The position numbers were made by a program, and so were the translations under genes. Positions 47,567-57,447 of a stretch of 64,000 nt of DNA are shown piece by piece. This stretch comes from Paenibacillus pini JCM 16418 (lineage in GTDB: Bacteria > Bacillota > Bacilli > Paenibacillales > Paenibacillaceae): positions 248,001-312,000 of the forward strand of contig NZ_BAVZ01000002.1 in the NCBI RefSeq assembly GCF_000576305.1, written 5' to 3'. The notes below the pieces were generated by a model. The model had not been told where the DNA came from. It made no database searches and was given only the letters and a program-made list of their open reading frames with translations. Every line of letters starts with the position of its first letter. Positions within the stretch are counted from its first letter, which is position 1.

Positions 47567-48454
47567 ATGAATTTTCAGAAAATGATTTTGACATTGCAGC
47601 AATTTTGGGCAGATCAGAACTGCATTATCGTAAATCCCTATGATACCGAAAAGGGAGCGGGTACGATGAACCCGATGACATTTCTACGTTCCCTTGGACC
47701 GGAGCCGTGGAAAGTAGCTTATGTAGAGCCATCCCGTAGACCATCGGATGGACGTTATGGGGAGAACCCAAACCGTTTGTATCAGCATCACCAATTTCAG
47801 GTCATTATCAAACCTTCACCAGATAATATTCAGGAACTATATTTAGATAGCCTTAAAGCACTTGGGGTAGATGCGCTACATCACGACATCCGCTTTGTAG
47901 AGGATAACTGGGAAAACCCATCATTAGGTTGCGCAGGACTTGGATGGGAAGTATGGCTCGACGGCATGGAAATTACTCAATTCACATATTTCCAACAAGT
48001 CGGAGGTATTGAGACGAATCCAGTAGCTGTAGAGATTACTTACGGAATGGAACGTCTTGCTTCTTACATTCAGGAGAAAGAAAATGTATTTGATCTTGAA
48101 TGGGTAAATGGCATCGCGTATGGTGACGTATTCCATCAACCTGAAGTTGAGCATTCTAAATACACATTTGAGGTTTCCGATGTGAAAATGCTTTTTACAC
48201 TGTTTAACATGTACGAACAGGAAGCGAATAAAGCAATGGAGCAACACTTGGTGTTCCCTGCATATGACTATGTGCTTAAATGTTCCCATACATTTAACTT
48301 GCTTGATGCAAGAGGTGCAATCAGTGTAACCGAACGGACAGGATATATTACTCGCGTACGTAATCTAGCACGTCAGGTTGCTGCAACATATCTGGAAGAG
48401 CGTGAGAAGCTAGGCTTCCCGCTGTGTAAGAAAGGAGACGTGGAGCATGTCTAA
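47567..48454 (+). CDS. glyQ: Glycine-tRNA ligase alpha subunit
   Basis: The catalytic subunit of the alpha2beta2 type glycyl-tRNA synthetase. It begins [20 protein letters not shown] and contains [39 protein letters not shown] and [20 protein letters not shown]. At 295 residues it is standard. ATG 47567 lies 8 bases from AAAGGAG; the GTG at 47558 is too close to it. It overlaps glyS by 8 bases. Confidence 0.98.
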   Translation: MNFQKMILTLQQFWADQNCIIVNPYDTEKGAGTMNPMTFLRSLGPEPWKVAYVEPSRRPSDGRYGENPNRLYQHHQFQVIIKPSPDNIQELYLDSLKALGVDALHHDIRFVEDNWENPSLGCAGLGWEVWLDGMEITQFTYFQQVGGIETNPVAVEITYGMERLASYIQEKENVFDLEWVNGIAYGDVFHQPEVEHSKYTFEVSDVKMLFTLFNMYEQEANKAMEQHLVFPAYDYVLKCSHTFNLLDARGAISVTERTGYITRVRNLARQVAATYLEEREKLGFPLCKKGDVEHV

Positions 48455-50525
48455 GGATCTCTTATTTGAAATTGGACTAGAGGAAGTGCCTGCAAGGTTT
48501 CTTCGTGCTGCAATGCAGCAGCTGAAGGATCGAGTAGTCAAATGGCTGGAACAGTCGAGACTATCCCATGGTGATGTTCATGCATATGCCACTCCACGTC
48601 GTTTGGTTGTGCGTGTAGAGTCTTTAGCTGAAAAGCAGGATGATGTGGAGGAAGAAGTTAAAGGACCTTCCCGTAAAATTGCCCTCGATGAGTCAGGCGC
48701 ATGGAGTAAGGCAGCTCTAGGCTTTGCTCGTGGTCAAGGTGTAGATCCAGAGCAGTTTACATTTAAAGAATTAAACGGTGTTGATTATATTTACGTAACG
48801 AAAAGCAGTGTGGGAGTAGAAACTTCTTCGCTGCTTGCTGAAGGTTTACTAAATATATTGTCATCCATGACCTTCCCTAAAAATATGCGCTGGGGCGCTT
48901 ATGATTATAAATTCGTTCGGCCGATTCGTTGGCTTGTAGCTCTGTTTGGATCTGAAATCATCGAAATGGAAGTAACGGATGTTAAGGCTGGCAACGTAAC
49001 ACGGGGTCATCGTTTCTTGGGTACAGAAGTTGTGATCTCTGATCCTGCATCTTATGTTGAAACACTTCGTGAGCAGCATGTTATTGTTGACGTGCAAGAG
49101 CGCAAAGCGATGATTGAGCAGCAAATCCAAGCACTTGCAGATGAGAAGCAGTGGAAGATCGCTGTAAAAGAAGATCTGCTGGAAGAAGTATTGTTTCTCG
49201 TAGAAACACCAACGGTATTGTTCGGAACATTTGATCCATCGTTCTTAAATATTCCACAAGAAGTGCTGATTACGTCGATGAGAGAACATCAGCGTTACTT
49301 CCCAGTACTTGACGATCAAGGAAAGCTATTGCCTTTCTTTGTTACGGTTCGGAATGGTGATGCCACTTCGCTGGATGTTATTGCTAAAGGGAATGAGAAA
49401 GTACTCCGTGCTCGTTTATCCGATGCTAAGTTTTTCTATGATGAAGATCAGAAGCTGCAGATTAAAGATGCCTTATCTAAGCTGGAGACGATCGTATTCC
49501 ATGAAGAACTTGGAACCATTGGCGATAAAGTACGTAGAATTCGTCGTATTGCAGATCAAGTGGGTCAAGCGCTGCATATTTCAGGTAATCAAGTGGAATC
49601 TGTTAGCAGAGCTGCTGATATTTGCAAATTTGATCTGGTAACTCAAATGGTGTATGAGTTCCCTGAACTGCAAGGCGTTATGGGTGAAGATTATGCCCGT
49701 AAAGCTGGAGAAAATGAGGATGTGGCTAAGGCGATATTTGAACACTACCAGCCACGCTCAGCATCAGATGATGCACCTTCGTCTATCGTAGGAGCCATTA
49801 TTAGTATGGCTGATAAAATGGATACGATCGTAGGCTGCTTCTCCATTGGAATTATTCCAACAGGTTCACAAGATCCATATGCTCTACGCCGTCAGGCACA
49901 AGGCATTGTTCAAATTATGATTGCTCACCAGCTCCCGCTTACGTTATCACAGCTATTTGACATCGCACTAGATGTGCATGAAGAATTACGTGACATGAAA
50001 CGTACCAAGTCTGAAATCAGTAAGGATCTGGTAGAATTCTTTGGTCTCCGTGTTAAAAAAGTTCTTTCTGAAAATGTTCGCTACGATGTCGTGGATGCGG
50101 TCATTCAAGCTGGATTTGATGATGTAGTGTCTGTTGTCGCTCGTGGAGATGCGTTGATGCAGGCTGTCAACAGCAGTACAGATGATTTTAAAACAACCGT
50201 TGAATCATTTAACCGTGTAAGCAACCTAGCGGCCAAAGCAGGCAATGCCGAGGTGAGTGAACAATTGCTACAGGAAGAAGCTGAGAAGGCTCTATATACA
50301 GCATGGAGAGCGGTACAACAGCCATATCATACAGCACTAAGTGAGAGAGAGGCTCCCAAGGCACTAGCTTTGCTCGCGCAGTTGAAAGAAGAAATTACAC
50401 AATTCTTCGATGCAGTCATGGTTATGGCTGAAGACGACAATATTCGTAAGAATCGTTTGGCACTTTTAGCGTCTTTAGATCAGGATTTGAAACAATTTGC
50501 CGATTTTAATAAATTGGTGTGGTAA
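48447..50525 (+). CDS. glyS: Glycine-tRNA ligase beta subunit
   Basis: The 692-residue beta subunit recognises the tRNA. It begins [20 protein letters not shown], with the typical [15 protein letters not shown] and [11 protein letters not shown] motifs. An HD-like region and the C-terminal anticodon-binding domain follow. AAAGGAGACG precedes the ATG inside glyQ, indicating coupled translation. Controlled by the T-box upstream of glyQ. Confidence 0.98.
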   Translation: MSKDLLFEIGLEEVPARFLRAAMQQLKDRVVKWLEQSRLSHGDVHAYATPRRLVVRVESLAEKQDDVEEEVKGPSRKIALDESGAWSKAALGFARGQGVDPEQFTFKELNGVDYIYVTKSSVGVETSSLLAEGLLNILSSMTFPKNMRWGAYDYKFVRPIRWLVALFGSEIIEMEVTDVKAGNVTRGHRFLGTEVVISDPASYVETLREQHVIVDVQERKAMIEQQIQALADEKQWKIAVKEDLLEEVLFLVETPTVLFGTFDPSFLNIPQEVLITSMREHQRYFPVLDDQGKLLPFFVTVRNGDATSLDVIAKGNEKVLRARLSDAKFFYDEDQKLQIKDALSKLETIVFHEELGTIGDKVRRIRRIADQVGQALHISGNQVESVSRAADICKFDLVTQMVYEFPELQGVMGEDYARKAGENEDVAKAIFEHYQPRSASDDAPSSIVGAIISMADKMDTIVGCFSIGIIPTGSQDPYALRRQAQGIVQIMIAHQLPLTLSQLFDIALDVHEELRDMKRTKSEISKDLVEFFGLRVKKVLSENVRYDVVDAVIQAGFDDVVSVVARGDALMQAVNSSTDDFKTTVESFNRVSNLAAKAGNAEVSEQLLQEEAEKALYTAWRAVQQPYHTALSEREAPKALALLAQLKEEITQFFDAVMVMAEDDNIRKNRLALLASLDQDLKQFADFNKLVW

Positions 50526-50555
50526 TCTTTTGCGATTAAAGGGTATAAATATACG

Positions 50556-50584
50556 GAAGTGGAGTGGAAACATTGCTCCACTTC
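50556..50584 (+). terminator. Hairpin after glyS
   Basis: GAAGTGGAG and CTCCACTTC pair perfectly around an 11-base loop. No T run follows (TTGGTTGCC), so termination may be weak or need Rho. Confidence 0.5.
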
Positions 50585-50712
50585 TTGGTTGCCCTTTGAA
50601 AAATAAGTTTGGCAGAAGTTGTTATTAACCTTAAAGCAGGATTTTAGTGTCTCAGGCTCGTATATATTATTACGGTATAACCATGATAACAGGGTGATGA
50701 CTTCTGACTAAG

Positions 50713-51168
50713 TTGAACTTACAAATTGTTGTTGACGGGGATGCCTGTCCTGTGAAATCTGAAATCGCTGAAGTGGCCCGGATTTTCCAAGTTCCAGTGC
50801 TGTTGGTTGCTTCATATGATCATTTCATGCGGGAGCAAGCAGGCGTAACTGTTGTTCAAGTCGATCGGAGTGATCAGAGTGCTGACTTGTATATCGCCAA
50901 TCATATTCATCATGGGGATGTTGTAGTTACCCAAGATTATGGTTTGGCTGCTTTGGCACTTTCTAAGAGCTGTCATGTTATTTCATTCCGCGGTATGTAT
51001 TATAGTGATGAAGATATTGAACAGATGCTTGATCGGAGACATCATCAGGCCAAGGCAAGGCGGAATGGTAAACATTCCAAGGGTCCTAAACCGATTACCT
51101 CAGAGGACAAAACATTTTTTCAACAGAAACTGACAAAACTTTTGCAGAATTTGCAGGAGAACGTTTAA
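50713..51168 (+). CDS. YaiI/YqxD family protein (DUF188)
   Basis: A 151-residue protein with the family core IVVDGDACPVKSEI at the N-terminus, then HGDVVVTQDYGLAALAL and the signature FRGMYYSDEDIEQML. The fold is related to PIN-like nucleases, with conserved Asp residues, but no activity is established here. Start is taken as TTG 50713; the site upstream (AGGGTGATG) is rather distant, so the start is less certain than the gene. In B. subtilis yqxD also precedes dnaG. Confidence 0.9.
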   Translation: MNLQIVVDGDACPVKSEIAEVARIFQVPVLLVASYDHFMREQAGVTVVQVDRSDQSADLYIANHIHHGDVVVTQDYGLAALALSKSCHVISFRGMYYSDEDIEQMLDRRHHQAKARRNGKHSKGPKPITSEDKTFFQQKLTKLLQNLQENV

Positions 51169-51215
51169 TTGTAGCGAATTATATTTACGTGCTAAAAGAG
51201 ATGAAGGTGGTTATG

Positions 51216-53032
51216 ATGAGTGCCGGACAAGGTATTCCGGAGAATGTCATCGACTCCGTATTGGAGCAACACGATATCGTCGATACGGTAGGCAAGTACG
51301 TTCATCTGACGAAGCAGGGGAAATACATGAAGGGGCTTTGCCCATTTCATTCCGAGAAGACCCCGTCTTTTACAGTGACACCTGAACGTCAAATCTTTTA
51401 TTGCTATGGCTGCGGCAAGGGCGGAAATGCCATCAAATTTAGGATGGAAATCGAAGGATTATCTTTTCCCGAAGCTGTGAAGGTCATGGCAGAAGAGAGC
51501 CATATCGCAATGCCAGAAGGACAAGGTGGGGTTGTTATCCCTTCTAATCCAGAGCGTGATCGTTTGTTGCAGGCTTACGAGTGGACGGCCAAATTTTATC
51601 ACTTTCTGCTAAAGAACACCGAGCACGGCAAAGCAGCAATGGAGTATTTGCGTTCTAGAGGATTCAGCGACAAGATGATTGATCTGTTTCAAATCGGTTA
51701 TGCTCCTGACCGCTGGGATACCCTGGTTCAGTTCTTGACGAAACGTTCATTTGATCTAGGCGAGATGGAGAAGGGCGGACTGTTATCGGTTCGGAGTGAC
51801 GGTGAAGATTATCTTGATCGTTTCCGTGATCGTGTCATGTTTCCGATCTATGATCGCAACGGCAGAGTTATTGCTTTTGCCGGTAGGGTCTTAGGGGATG
51901 CGCAGCCCAAGTATTTAAATTCACCGGAAAGTAAGCTGTTTAACAAGAGTCGGATTCTGTACAATTTGCATCAAGCTAAACCAGCTATTCGTAAACTTCG
52001 GCAGATCGTTCTTTTTGAAGGTTATGGAGATGTAATTTCAGCTTGGGAGGCAGGGGTGCAGAATGGCGTGGCGACGATGGGAACTTCCCTGACCGAAAGC
52101 CATACCGGGCTTATGAAGACTATGGCTGACGAAGTAGTGATTTGCTATGACGGTGATCGTGCCGGACAAGCTGCTGCGATGAAGGTCATTCCTCTGCTGG
52201 AAGGCATAGGACTTCGCGTCAAAGTCTCTGTCTTGAATGAAGGGCTTGATCCCGATGAATTTATTCATAAGTATGGACAGGAACGATTTGTGCGGCAGAT
52301 TATTGACGGGGCTGTATCTACTACGAAATTTAAGCTTATATATCTGAAAAAAAACCATATACTGCTAGAAGAAGAAGGTAAAATCGCATATACGAAAGAA
52401 GTTCTTCCAATTATCGCGATGCTTCAATCTTCGACTGAACGAGAGGTTTACTTGCGGGAATTATCTGCAGAGCTACAACTTTCCTTCGAAAGTCTTAAGC
52501 AGGATTGTAATGAGATCCGCCAGTCTATGCAAAAAAACATGCAGGATGGGGATAATAACGACAAAAGGTGGAATACTGGAAGGCATAAAAAAGGGCGTGT
52601 TGCAGCACCGACTTTACTGCCTGCTTATCACACTGGTGAACGCCGTCTTTTAGCGATTATGCTTCAGGATACCGAAGCTGCCCGGTATGTCCAAGAGCGA
52701 CTCGATGATGCTTTTAATATTGATGATCATCAGCGATTGCTGCTTATCTATATGCCTATTATGCACAAGGCAAACCCCCGGACATCAGCCGGTTTATGTC
52801 ATCTCTTCATGATGACCGTCTGGAGAAGACACTTAGCTCAATCTCCATGATGGATACACCTCGTGAATGGAATACTCAGGTACTGGATGATTGCATTAAG
52901 GAAGTACAAAAAGTCCCTCTGAAATTGCAAATCGATCAGAAAAAGGAAGAAATGATTTCTGCGGAGCGTTCAGGTGACTTTTTGCGTGCGGCACAAATTG
53001 CAAGTGAGATTATAGCCCTAGAAAGACAGTAA
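51216..53032 (+). CDS. dnaG: DNA primase (frame break at ~52745)
   Basis: DnaG makes RNA primers for replication. The CHC2 zinc-binding domain is visible as LCPFHSEKTPSF and CYGCGKGGNAI. The TOPRIM domain shows FEGYGDVISAWEAG and VICYDGDRAGQAAAMK, and a C-terminal helicase-binding domain follows. Near 52745 the frame shifts. Reading CTGCTTATC as CTGCTTTATC restores LLLYLYAYYAQGKPPDISRF and joins the end at ALERQ. The gene is essential, so the missing T is almost surely a sequence error. ATG 51216 is preferred over 51213 for spacing from AAGGTGG. Confidence 0.95.
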
Positions 53033-53073
53033 AGAAAGAGCATGGATATTTCTAGGGAGGAGGGAGTCGAAGT

Positions 53074-54210
53074 ATGGCGAATGATCAGCATACGGAGTTA
53101 GAGACAGAATTTACGTTGGACCAGGTCAAAGATCAATTGGTTGAACAAGGTAAGAAAAGATCATCATTAGCTTACAAAGATATCATGGAAAAATTGTCCC
53201 CGTTCGATCAAGATCCCGAACAAATGGAAGAATTTTATGAGCATCTAAGTGATTTGGGAATTGAAGTGGTGAATGAGAATGATGAAGAAGTCACCAGCCT
53301 TCGGCCTAACGATGAGAATGAAAACAGCAATGACAATGAGGAATTCAGCTTCGATGATGATTTATCTCTTCCACCAGGGATTAAGATCAATGACCCTGTA
53401 AGGATGTATTTGAAAGAAATTGGTCGTGTTCCTTTGCTATCAGCTGATGATGAAGTCGAACTGGCTAAGCGAATTGAGAATGGTGATGAAGAAGCGAAGC
53501 GCCGCTTAGCGGAAGCCAACCTTCGTCTCGTTGTAAGTATCGCGAAACGTTATGTGGGCCGGGGAATGTTATTCTTGGATCTAATTCAAGAAGGTAACAT
53601 GGGTCTAATTAAAGCCGTAGAAAAGTTTGACCATAAAAAAGGTTATAAATTCAGTACTTACGCAACTTGGTGGATTCGTCAGGCTATCACGCGTGCAATC
53701 GCGGACCAAGCAAGAACAATTCGTATCCCAGTGCATATGGTGGAAACCATAAATAAGCTGATCCGGGTATCCCGTCAGCTGTTGCAGGAATTGGGGCGTG
53801 AACCTACGCCAGAAGAAATCGCGGCTGAAATGGAACTGAGTGTAGAGAAAGTTCGGGAAATTATGAAGATCGCTCAAGAACCTGTATCTCTGGAAACACC
53901 AATTGGTGAAGAGGATGATTCTCATCTTGGCGACTTTATCGAGGACCAAGAAGCATTGGCCCCTGCTGACGCAGCAGCCTATGAGCTTCTGAAAGAACAA
54001 CTAGAGGATGTTCTTGATACGCTTACCGAGCGGGAAGAGAACGTACTTCGTCTTCGTTTCGGATTGGATGATGGACGGACAAGAACACTTGAAGAGGTTG
54101 GTAAGGTGTTCGGTGTTACACGTGAGCGGATTCGCCAAATTGAGGCTAAAGCACTCCGTAAACTACGTCACCCTAGCCGTAGCAAACGATTAAAGGATTT
54201 TCTCGAATAG
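53074..54210 (+). CDS. sigA: RNA polymerase sigma factor SigA (RpoD)
   Basis: The housekeeping sigma factor, 378 residues. Region 1.1 is acidic; region 2 shows [35 protein letters not shown] and [20 protein letters not shown]. Region 4 shows [20 protein letters not shown] and [30 protein letters not shown] site lies upstream. It follows dnaG by 41 bases, the conserved dnaG-sigA operon, and ends in a terminator. Confidence 0.98.
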   Translation: MANDQHTELETEFTLDQVKDQLVEQGKKRSSLAYKDIMEKLSPFDQDPEQMEEFYEHLSDLGIEVVNENDEEVTSLRPNDENENSNDNEEFSFDDDLSLPPGIKINDPVRMYLKEIGRVPLLSADDEVELAKRIENGDEEAKRRLAEANLRLVVSIAKRYVGRGMLFLDLIQEGNMGLIKAVEKFDHKKGYKFSTYATWWIRQAITRAIADQARTIRIPVHMVETINKLIRVSRQLLQELGREPTPEEIAAEMELSVEKVREIMKIAQEPVSLETPIGEEDDSHLGDFIEDQEALAPADAAAYELLKEQLEDVLDTLTEREENVLRLRFGLDDGRTRTLEEVGKVFGVTRERIRQIEAKALRKLRHPSRSKRLKDFLE

Positions 54211-54218
54211 GATGTACC

Positions 54219-54259
54219 CAAGGCCTTCTGCATTGAAATACGCAGCAAGGTCTTTTTTC
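54219..54259 (+). terminator. Terminator after sigA
   Basis: AAGGCCTTCTGC pairs with GCAGCAAGGTCTT around an A/T-rich loop, followed by TTTTTT. The AT-rich gap 54260-54506 beyond it, where B. subtilis has a cytochrome c gene, holds no gene that I can see. Confidence 0.8.
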
Positions 54260-54506
54260 TTGTCATGGATCGTTTGCGTCTTCTATACTTTAGGTTTATT
54301 TCCTTTTTTTGTTTTATTGTTTTTTATTTTAGCTCTTTTTTATAATCAATGCAAATGATAAAGGGGTTTTTTAATTCCCAAAATTTAGTGGGAGGCAGGA
54401 CAATCTGTAGTTTGCAGACTTTGCATCTGTCTGTTAGGGTAAAATAATAAGTGAATCATTCATGAGGATAATATCAAACAAATAAATTGATGGTGTAGGT
54501 GGAAGC

Positions 54507-55292
54507 GTGAAATTATCTAGAAGATTACAACTCATATTGGAACAAGTTCCATCAGGTAGCAGAATAGCAGATATTGGATCTGACCATGCAATGTTACCCG
54601 TAGCGGCAGTAGAATCGGGTAGGGCTGTAATGGCAGTAGCGGGAGAGGTTAATCCAGGACCTTTCGATGCGGCAACAAAGCAGGTGGCTGCAGCAGGACT
54701 CAGCCATTCCATTTCGGTCAGACGTGGAGACGGCCTTCAGGTGATTTCGCCAGAAGAAGTCGATGTTATTACAATTGCTGGTATGGGCGGGGGCTTAATT
54801 ACAAGCATATTAGATGCTGATCAGGATAAATTGAAAGGTGTAAGCCAGCTTGTACTTCAGCCAAACGTCGGAGAGGACATATTACGTCGCTGGTTACTTG
54901 AGCACCACTGGGTGCTTATATCTGAAATGATTATTGAGGAAGATCATAAATTATATGAGATATTAACGGCCGTGCCTGAAGGTAGCCAAAGCGAGGGACA
55001 GCTAACGAATGAACAATTGTATCAAGAACAGACTTGGCAACGAGAATGGAGCGGAGAACCGCCTCTAGTCATTTCGCGTGATTTATTATTACAGATGGGG
55101 CCACTACTACTGGCTGATCCTGATCCTGTTTTGTTTGAGAAATGGGAAGGCGAAATCACTAAGCTAGAAGGCATCTTGGCGTCGCTATCATCATCTAAGC
55201 TTTCGTCGGCTGAGATGAAGGCGCAGGACATTAGGAAGCAAATAAAGCTTATACAGGAGGTTCTGGCATGTTTGCAAAAGGACAAGCAGTAA
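54507..55292 (+). CDS. trmK: tRNA (adenine22-N1)-methyltransferase TrmK
   Basis: TrmK (YqfN) methylates A22 of tRNA. The 261-residue protein shows LSRRLQLILEQVPSGSRIAD, the SAM-binding DIGSDHAMLP and the active-site segment VITIAGMGGGLI, then LVLQPNVGEDILRRWL. A helical C-terminus follows. Start is GTG 54507 after GTAGGTGG. Its last 25 bases overlap the next gene, as in Bacillus yqfN-yqfO. Confidence 0.93.
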   Translation: MKLSRRLQLILEQVPSGSRIADIGSDHAMLPVAAVESGRAVMAVAGEVNPGPFDAATKQVAAAGLSHSISVRRGDGLQVISPEEVDVITIAGMGGGLITSILDADQDKLKGVSQLVLQPNVGEDILRRWLLEHHWVLISEMIIEEDHKLYEILTAVPEGSQSEGQLTNEQLYQEQTWQREWSGEPPLVISRDLLLQMGPLLLADPDPVLFEKWEGEITKLEGILASLSSSKLSSAEMKAQDIRKQIKLIQEVLACLQKDKQ

Positions 55293-56383
55293 TTCAATAC
55301 ATGGAGAAGCTTGCACCCAAGCATCTAGCGGTTCCCGATGATCGCATTGGGCTGCAGCTTGGCAGTTTGCAGAAGGATATCCAAAACGTTCTGATTGCCC
55401 TAGATGTGAATGATGAGGTTGTTGAAGAGGCTATTCGTGTTAAAGCGGACTTAATCATTGCACATCACGCCATAATCTTCCGTCCATTGAAGCATTTGCA
55501 GACGGATAATCCCATGGGTAAATTGTATGAAAAGCTCATTAAGCATGATATAGCTGTGTATATCAGTCATACAAATTTGGATATAACCGAAGGTGGCATG
55601 AATGATTGGATGGCAGAAGCCATCGGTATTCAGGCAGGCATCCCTCTCAATGAGGAACATACCGAGCAGCTGTTGAAGCTGGTAGTCTTTGTTCCCAAAA
55701 GTCACCATAAACAAGTGCTGAATGCAGTTCTTGATGCTGGGGCGGGTGCTATCGGCAATTATAGCCATTGCAGCTTCAATACGGAAGGTGACGGTACATT
55801 TTTACCGGGGAAGGGAACTAATCCCTTTATTGGACAAGCGGGCAAGATTGAAACGGTTGAAGAAATGAGAATAGAGACGATTGTTCCACATGGAATCCGG
55901 AGCAAAATTGTGCAGGCAATGATTAAAGCTCATCCTTATGAAGAAGTGGCGTATGACTTATATCCACTGGATTTGAAAGGCCGCACTTTTGGTCTGGGAC
56001 GAGTAGGGAGGCTAGAACAGCCTCTTAGTTTGGTTGATCTCGTAGAAGTTGTTAAACAGAATTTAGATGTTAAGCATGTACGAGTTGTTGGGGACTTAAC
56101 GCGTACGATACGAAAAGCTGCTGTACTAGGCGGATCAGGAAGTCGATATGTTTCACCTGCGATGTATAAGGGAGCAGATGTAATCGTTACTGGAGATATT
56201 GATTATCATACGGCTCAGGATGCTCTCATGGCTGGAATGGCTATCATTGATGCTGGTCATAATGTTGAGAAAATTATGAAAGCAAAAGTCGCAGAATGGA
56301 TGCGCGAACAGCTTCATAGTGGTCGTTATGAAACAGAGGTACATGTATCTGAAATCAACACAGAACCTTTCCAGTTTCTATAA
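55268..56383 (+). CDS. Nif3-like dinuclear metal center protein (YqfO)
   Basis: The protein of 371 residues has Nif3 metal-site motifs in both halves: LIIAHHAIIFRPLKHL and YISHTNLDITEGGMND in the first, GDIDYHTAQDA and IDAGHNVEK in the second. Between them lies the extra PII/CutA-like domain (about residues 135-240) typical of YqfO. ATG 55268 follows CAGGAGG inside trmK. The family is often annotated GTP cyclohydrolase type 2 homologue; the true role is uncertain. Confidence 0.93.
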   Translation: MFAKGQAVIQYMEKLAPKHLAVPDDRIGLQLGSLQKDIQNVLIALDVNDEVVEEAIRVKADLIIAHHAIIFRPLKHLQTDNPMGKLYEKLIKHDIAVYISHTNLDITEGGMNDWMAEAIGIQAGIPLNEEHTEQLLKLVVFVPKSHHKQVLNAVLDAGAGAIGNYSHCSFNTEGDGTFLPGKGTNPFIGQAGKIETVEEMRIETIVPHGIRSKIVQAMIKAHPYEEVAYDLYPLDLKGRTFGLGRVGRLEQPLSLVDLVEVVKQNLDVKHVRVVGDLTRTIRKAAVLGGSGSRYVSPAMYKGADVIVTGDIDYHTAQDALMAGMAIIDAGHNVEKIMKAKVAEWMREQLHSGRYETEVHVSEINTEPFQFL

Positions 56384-56419
56384 AAAATTGGTCTTAGAAA
56401 CATTTTAAGGGTGCGAGGG

Positions 56420-56448
56420 TTGTAACGAATGCAAATACCTTGTATACT
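56420..56448 (+). promoter_or_regulatory. Sigma-A promoter of rnpB
   Basis: TTGTAA (56420-56425) and TATACT (56443-56448) with a 17-base spacer; start expected near 56455. Confidence 0.8.
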
Positions 56449-56455
56449 ATCAAGT

Positions 56456-56873
56456 GTTGTCCGGAAAGTTTGACAGACAATCGCCGGCAGTGTGTAAGAC
56501 ACTGCGGGAGGAAAGTCCGGGCTCCATAGGGCAGGATGCTGGATAACGTCCAGTCAGCGCGAGTTGAAGGATAGTGCCACAGAAATGGACCGCCGATGGC
56601 CGTGTAAACGGATCAGGCAAGGATGGAACCGAGGTGTAAGAGACCCCGAGGAACGCTGGTGACTTCGTTCCTGGTAAACCCCATCTGGAGCAAGACCTAA
56701 TGGAACGCAGCTTCTCTGCAAAGAGTAGCAGCCTTAGCCCGAGGCGCGTTTAGGTTGGTCGCTGGAGCCATGCAGCAATGTATGGCCTAGATAGATGATT
56801 GTCGCTTGCTGTGGGAGGGTAGTTCCCGTCTGTACCACGAAGAGCACAGAACCCGGCTTACGTAAAACTTTCC
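56456..56873 (+). ncRNA. rnpB: RNase P RNA, class B
   Basis: The catalytic RNA of RNase P, which trims tRNA 5' ends. The conserved core GAGGAAAGTCCGGGCTC (about 56507) and the 3' core ACAGAACCCGGCTTAC (about 56847-56862) are present. P1 is formed by GGAAAGTT (56463-56470) and AACTTTCC (56866-56873). The length of roughly 410 bases and overall layout fit the Bacillus-type (B) RNA. Confidence 0.96.
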
Positions 56874-56910
56874 TAACTGCAACAGTAATTACCTTATGAT
56901 TGTCAAATAT

Positions 56911-56949
56911 AGCGGTGTCTATCGGTTTATCCGGTGGGCACCGCTTTTT
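56911..56949 (+). terminator. Terminator after rnpB
   Basis: AGCGGTG...CACCGCT stem with a GG-TTTAT-CC inner hairpin, followed by TTTTT. Confidence 0.85.
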
Positions 56950-57070
56950 GATATGTCTGCTTGGACATAGCCTAATTTAGGAGAATATCACAAGACTAAG
57001 GACAAACGTACAAACCTAAAAGGCTATTTAATAATAAGCTGTATTAAAATCATGAAAGGAGTTGCTTCCT

Positions 57071-57346
57071 ATGCATCCTTGTCACCATCATCAACATCCT
57101 TGTTTTAATTGTCCTCCTGCAGATCCTGTTTTTACAGACCCTACAGTCATTGTGCAGGACTTCTACTATCCTCAAATTGTTCCGATAGTTCACACGATTA
57201 AAGTTGTGAAAAGACATCACTGTTGCCCAGTTCCTAAACACATCTACAATTATGTAACAACTGACGAAAATGTAGAGGTGTCTGGTCATACTCGCAGTGT
57301 TAAGAAACAGGGAGCTCAGATCTCTAAATCCAGAACTAAACGCTAA
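57071..57346 (+). CDS. CotD-like spore coat protein
   Basis: A 91-residue protein rich in His, Cys and Pro (MHPCHHHQHPCFNCPPADPV), then VQDFYYPQIVPIVHTIKVVK and HHCCPVPKH, and a basic end. This matches the CotD family of inner spore coat proteins, which carry the HPxV/VHP-type repeats. ATG 57071 follows GAAAGGAG; an in-frame start at 57062 is less well placed. Expression late in the mother cell is expected, but I could not identify a convincing sigma-K promoter. Confidence 0.82.
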   Translation: MHPCHHHQHPCFNCPPADPVFTDPTVIVQDFYYPQIVPIVHTIKVVKRHHCCPVPKHIYNYVTTDENVEVSGHTRSVKKQGAQISKSRTKR

Positions 57347-57362
57347 TACGGATATGTACAAT

Positions 57363-57403
57363 AAAAAAGCAATCCGTTTTTTGAGCAACGGATTGCTTTT
57401 TTT
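57363..57403. terminator. Bidirectional terminator between the CotD-like and subtilase genes
   Basis: AAAAAAGCAATCCGTT and AACGGATTGCTTTTTTT form a perfect stem with A/T runs on both sides, serving both convergent genes. Confidence 0.95.
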
Positions 57404-57447
57404 GTACATATACTCAATTCAATCAGCGATAAATATGATTATCACGA

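Noticed and set aside
8293..53032. Programmed ribosomal frameshifting as the cause of the split genes
   Set aside because: The break sites share no slippery heptamer or downstream stem, differ in direction for sbcC, and lie in genes not known for frameshifting.
54260..54506. Possible small gene between sigA and trmK
   Set aside because: The stretch is very T-rich on the plus strand with frequent stops and no SD-start pair that I could support.
56480..56870. Coding potential in the region after the Nif3-like gene
   Set aside because: The conserved cores and P1 pairing identify it as RNase P RNA.
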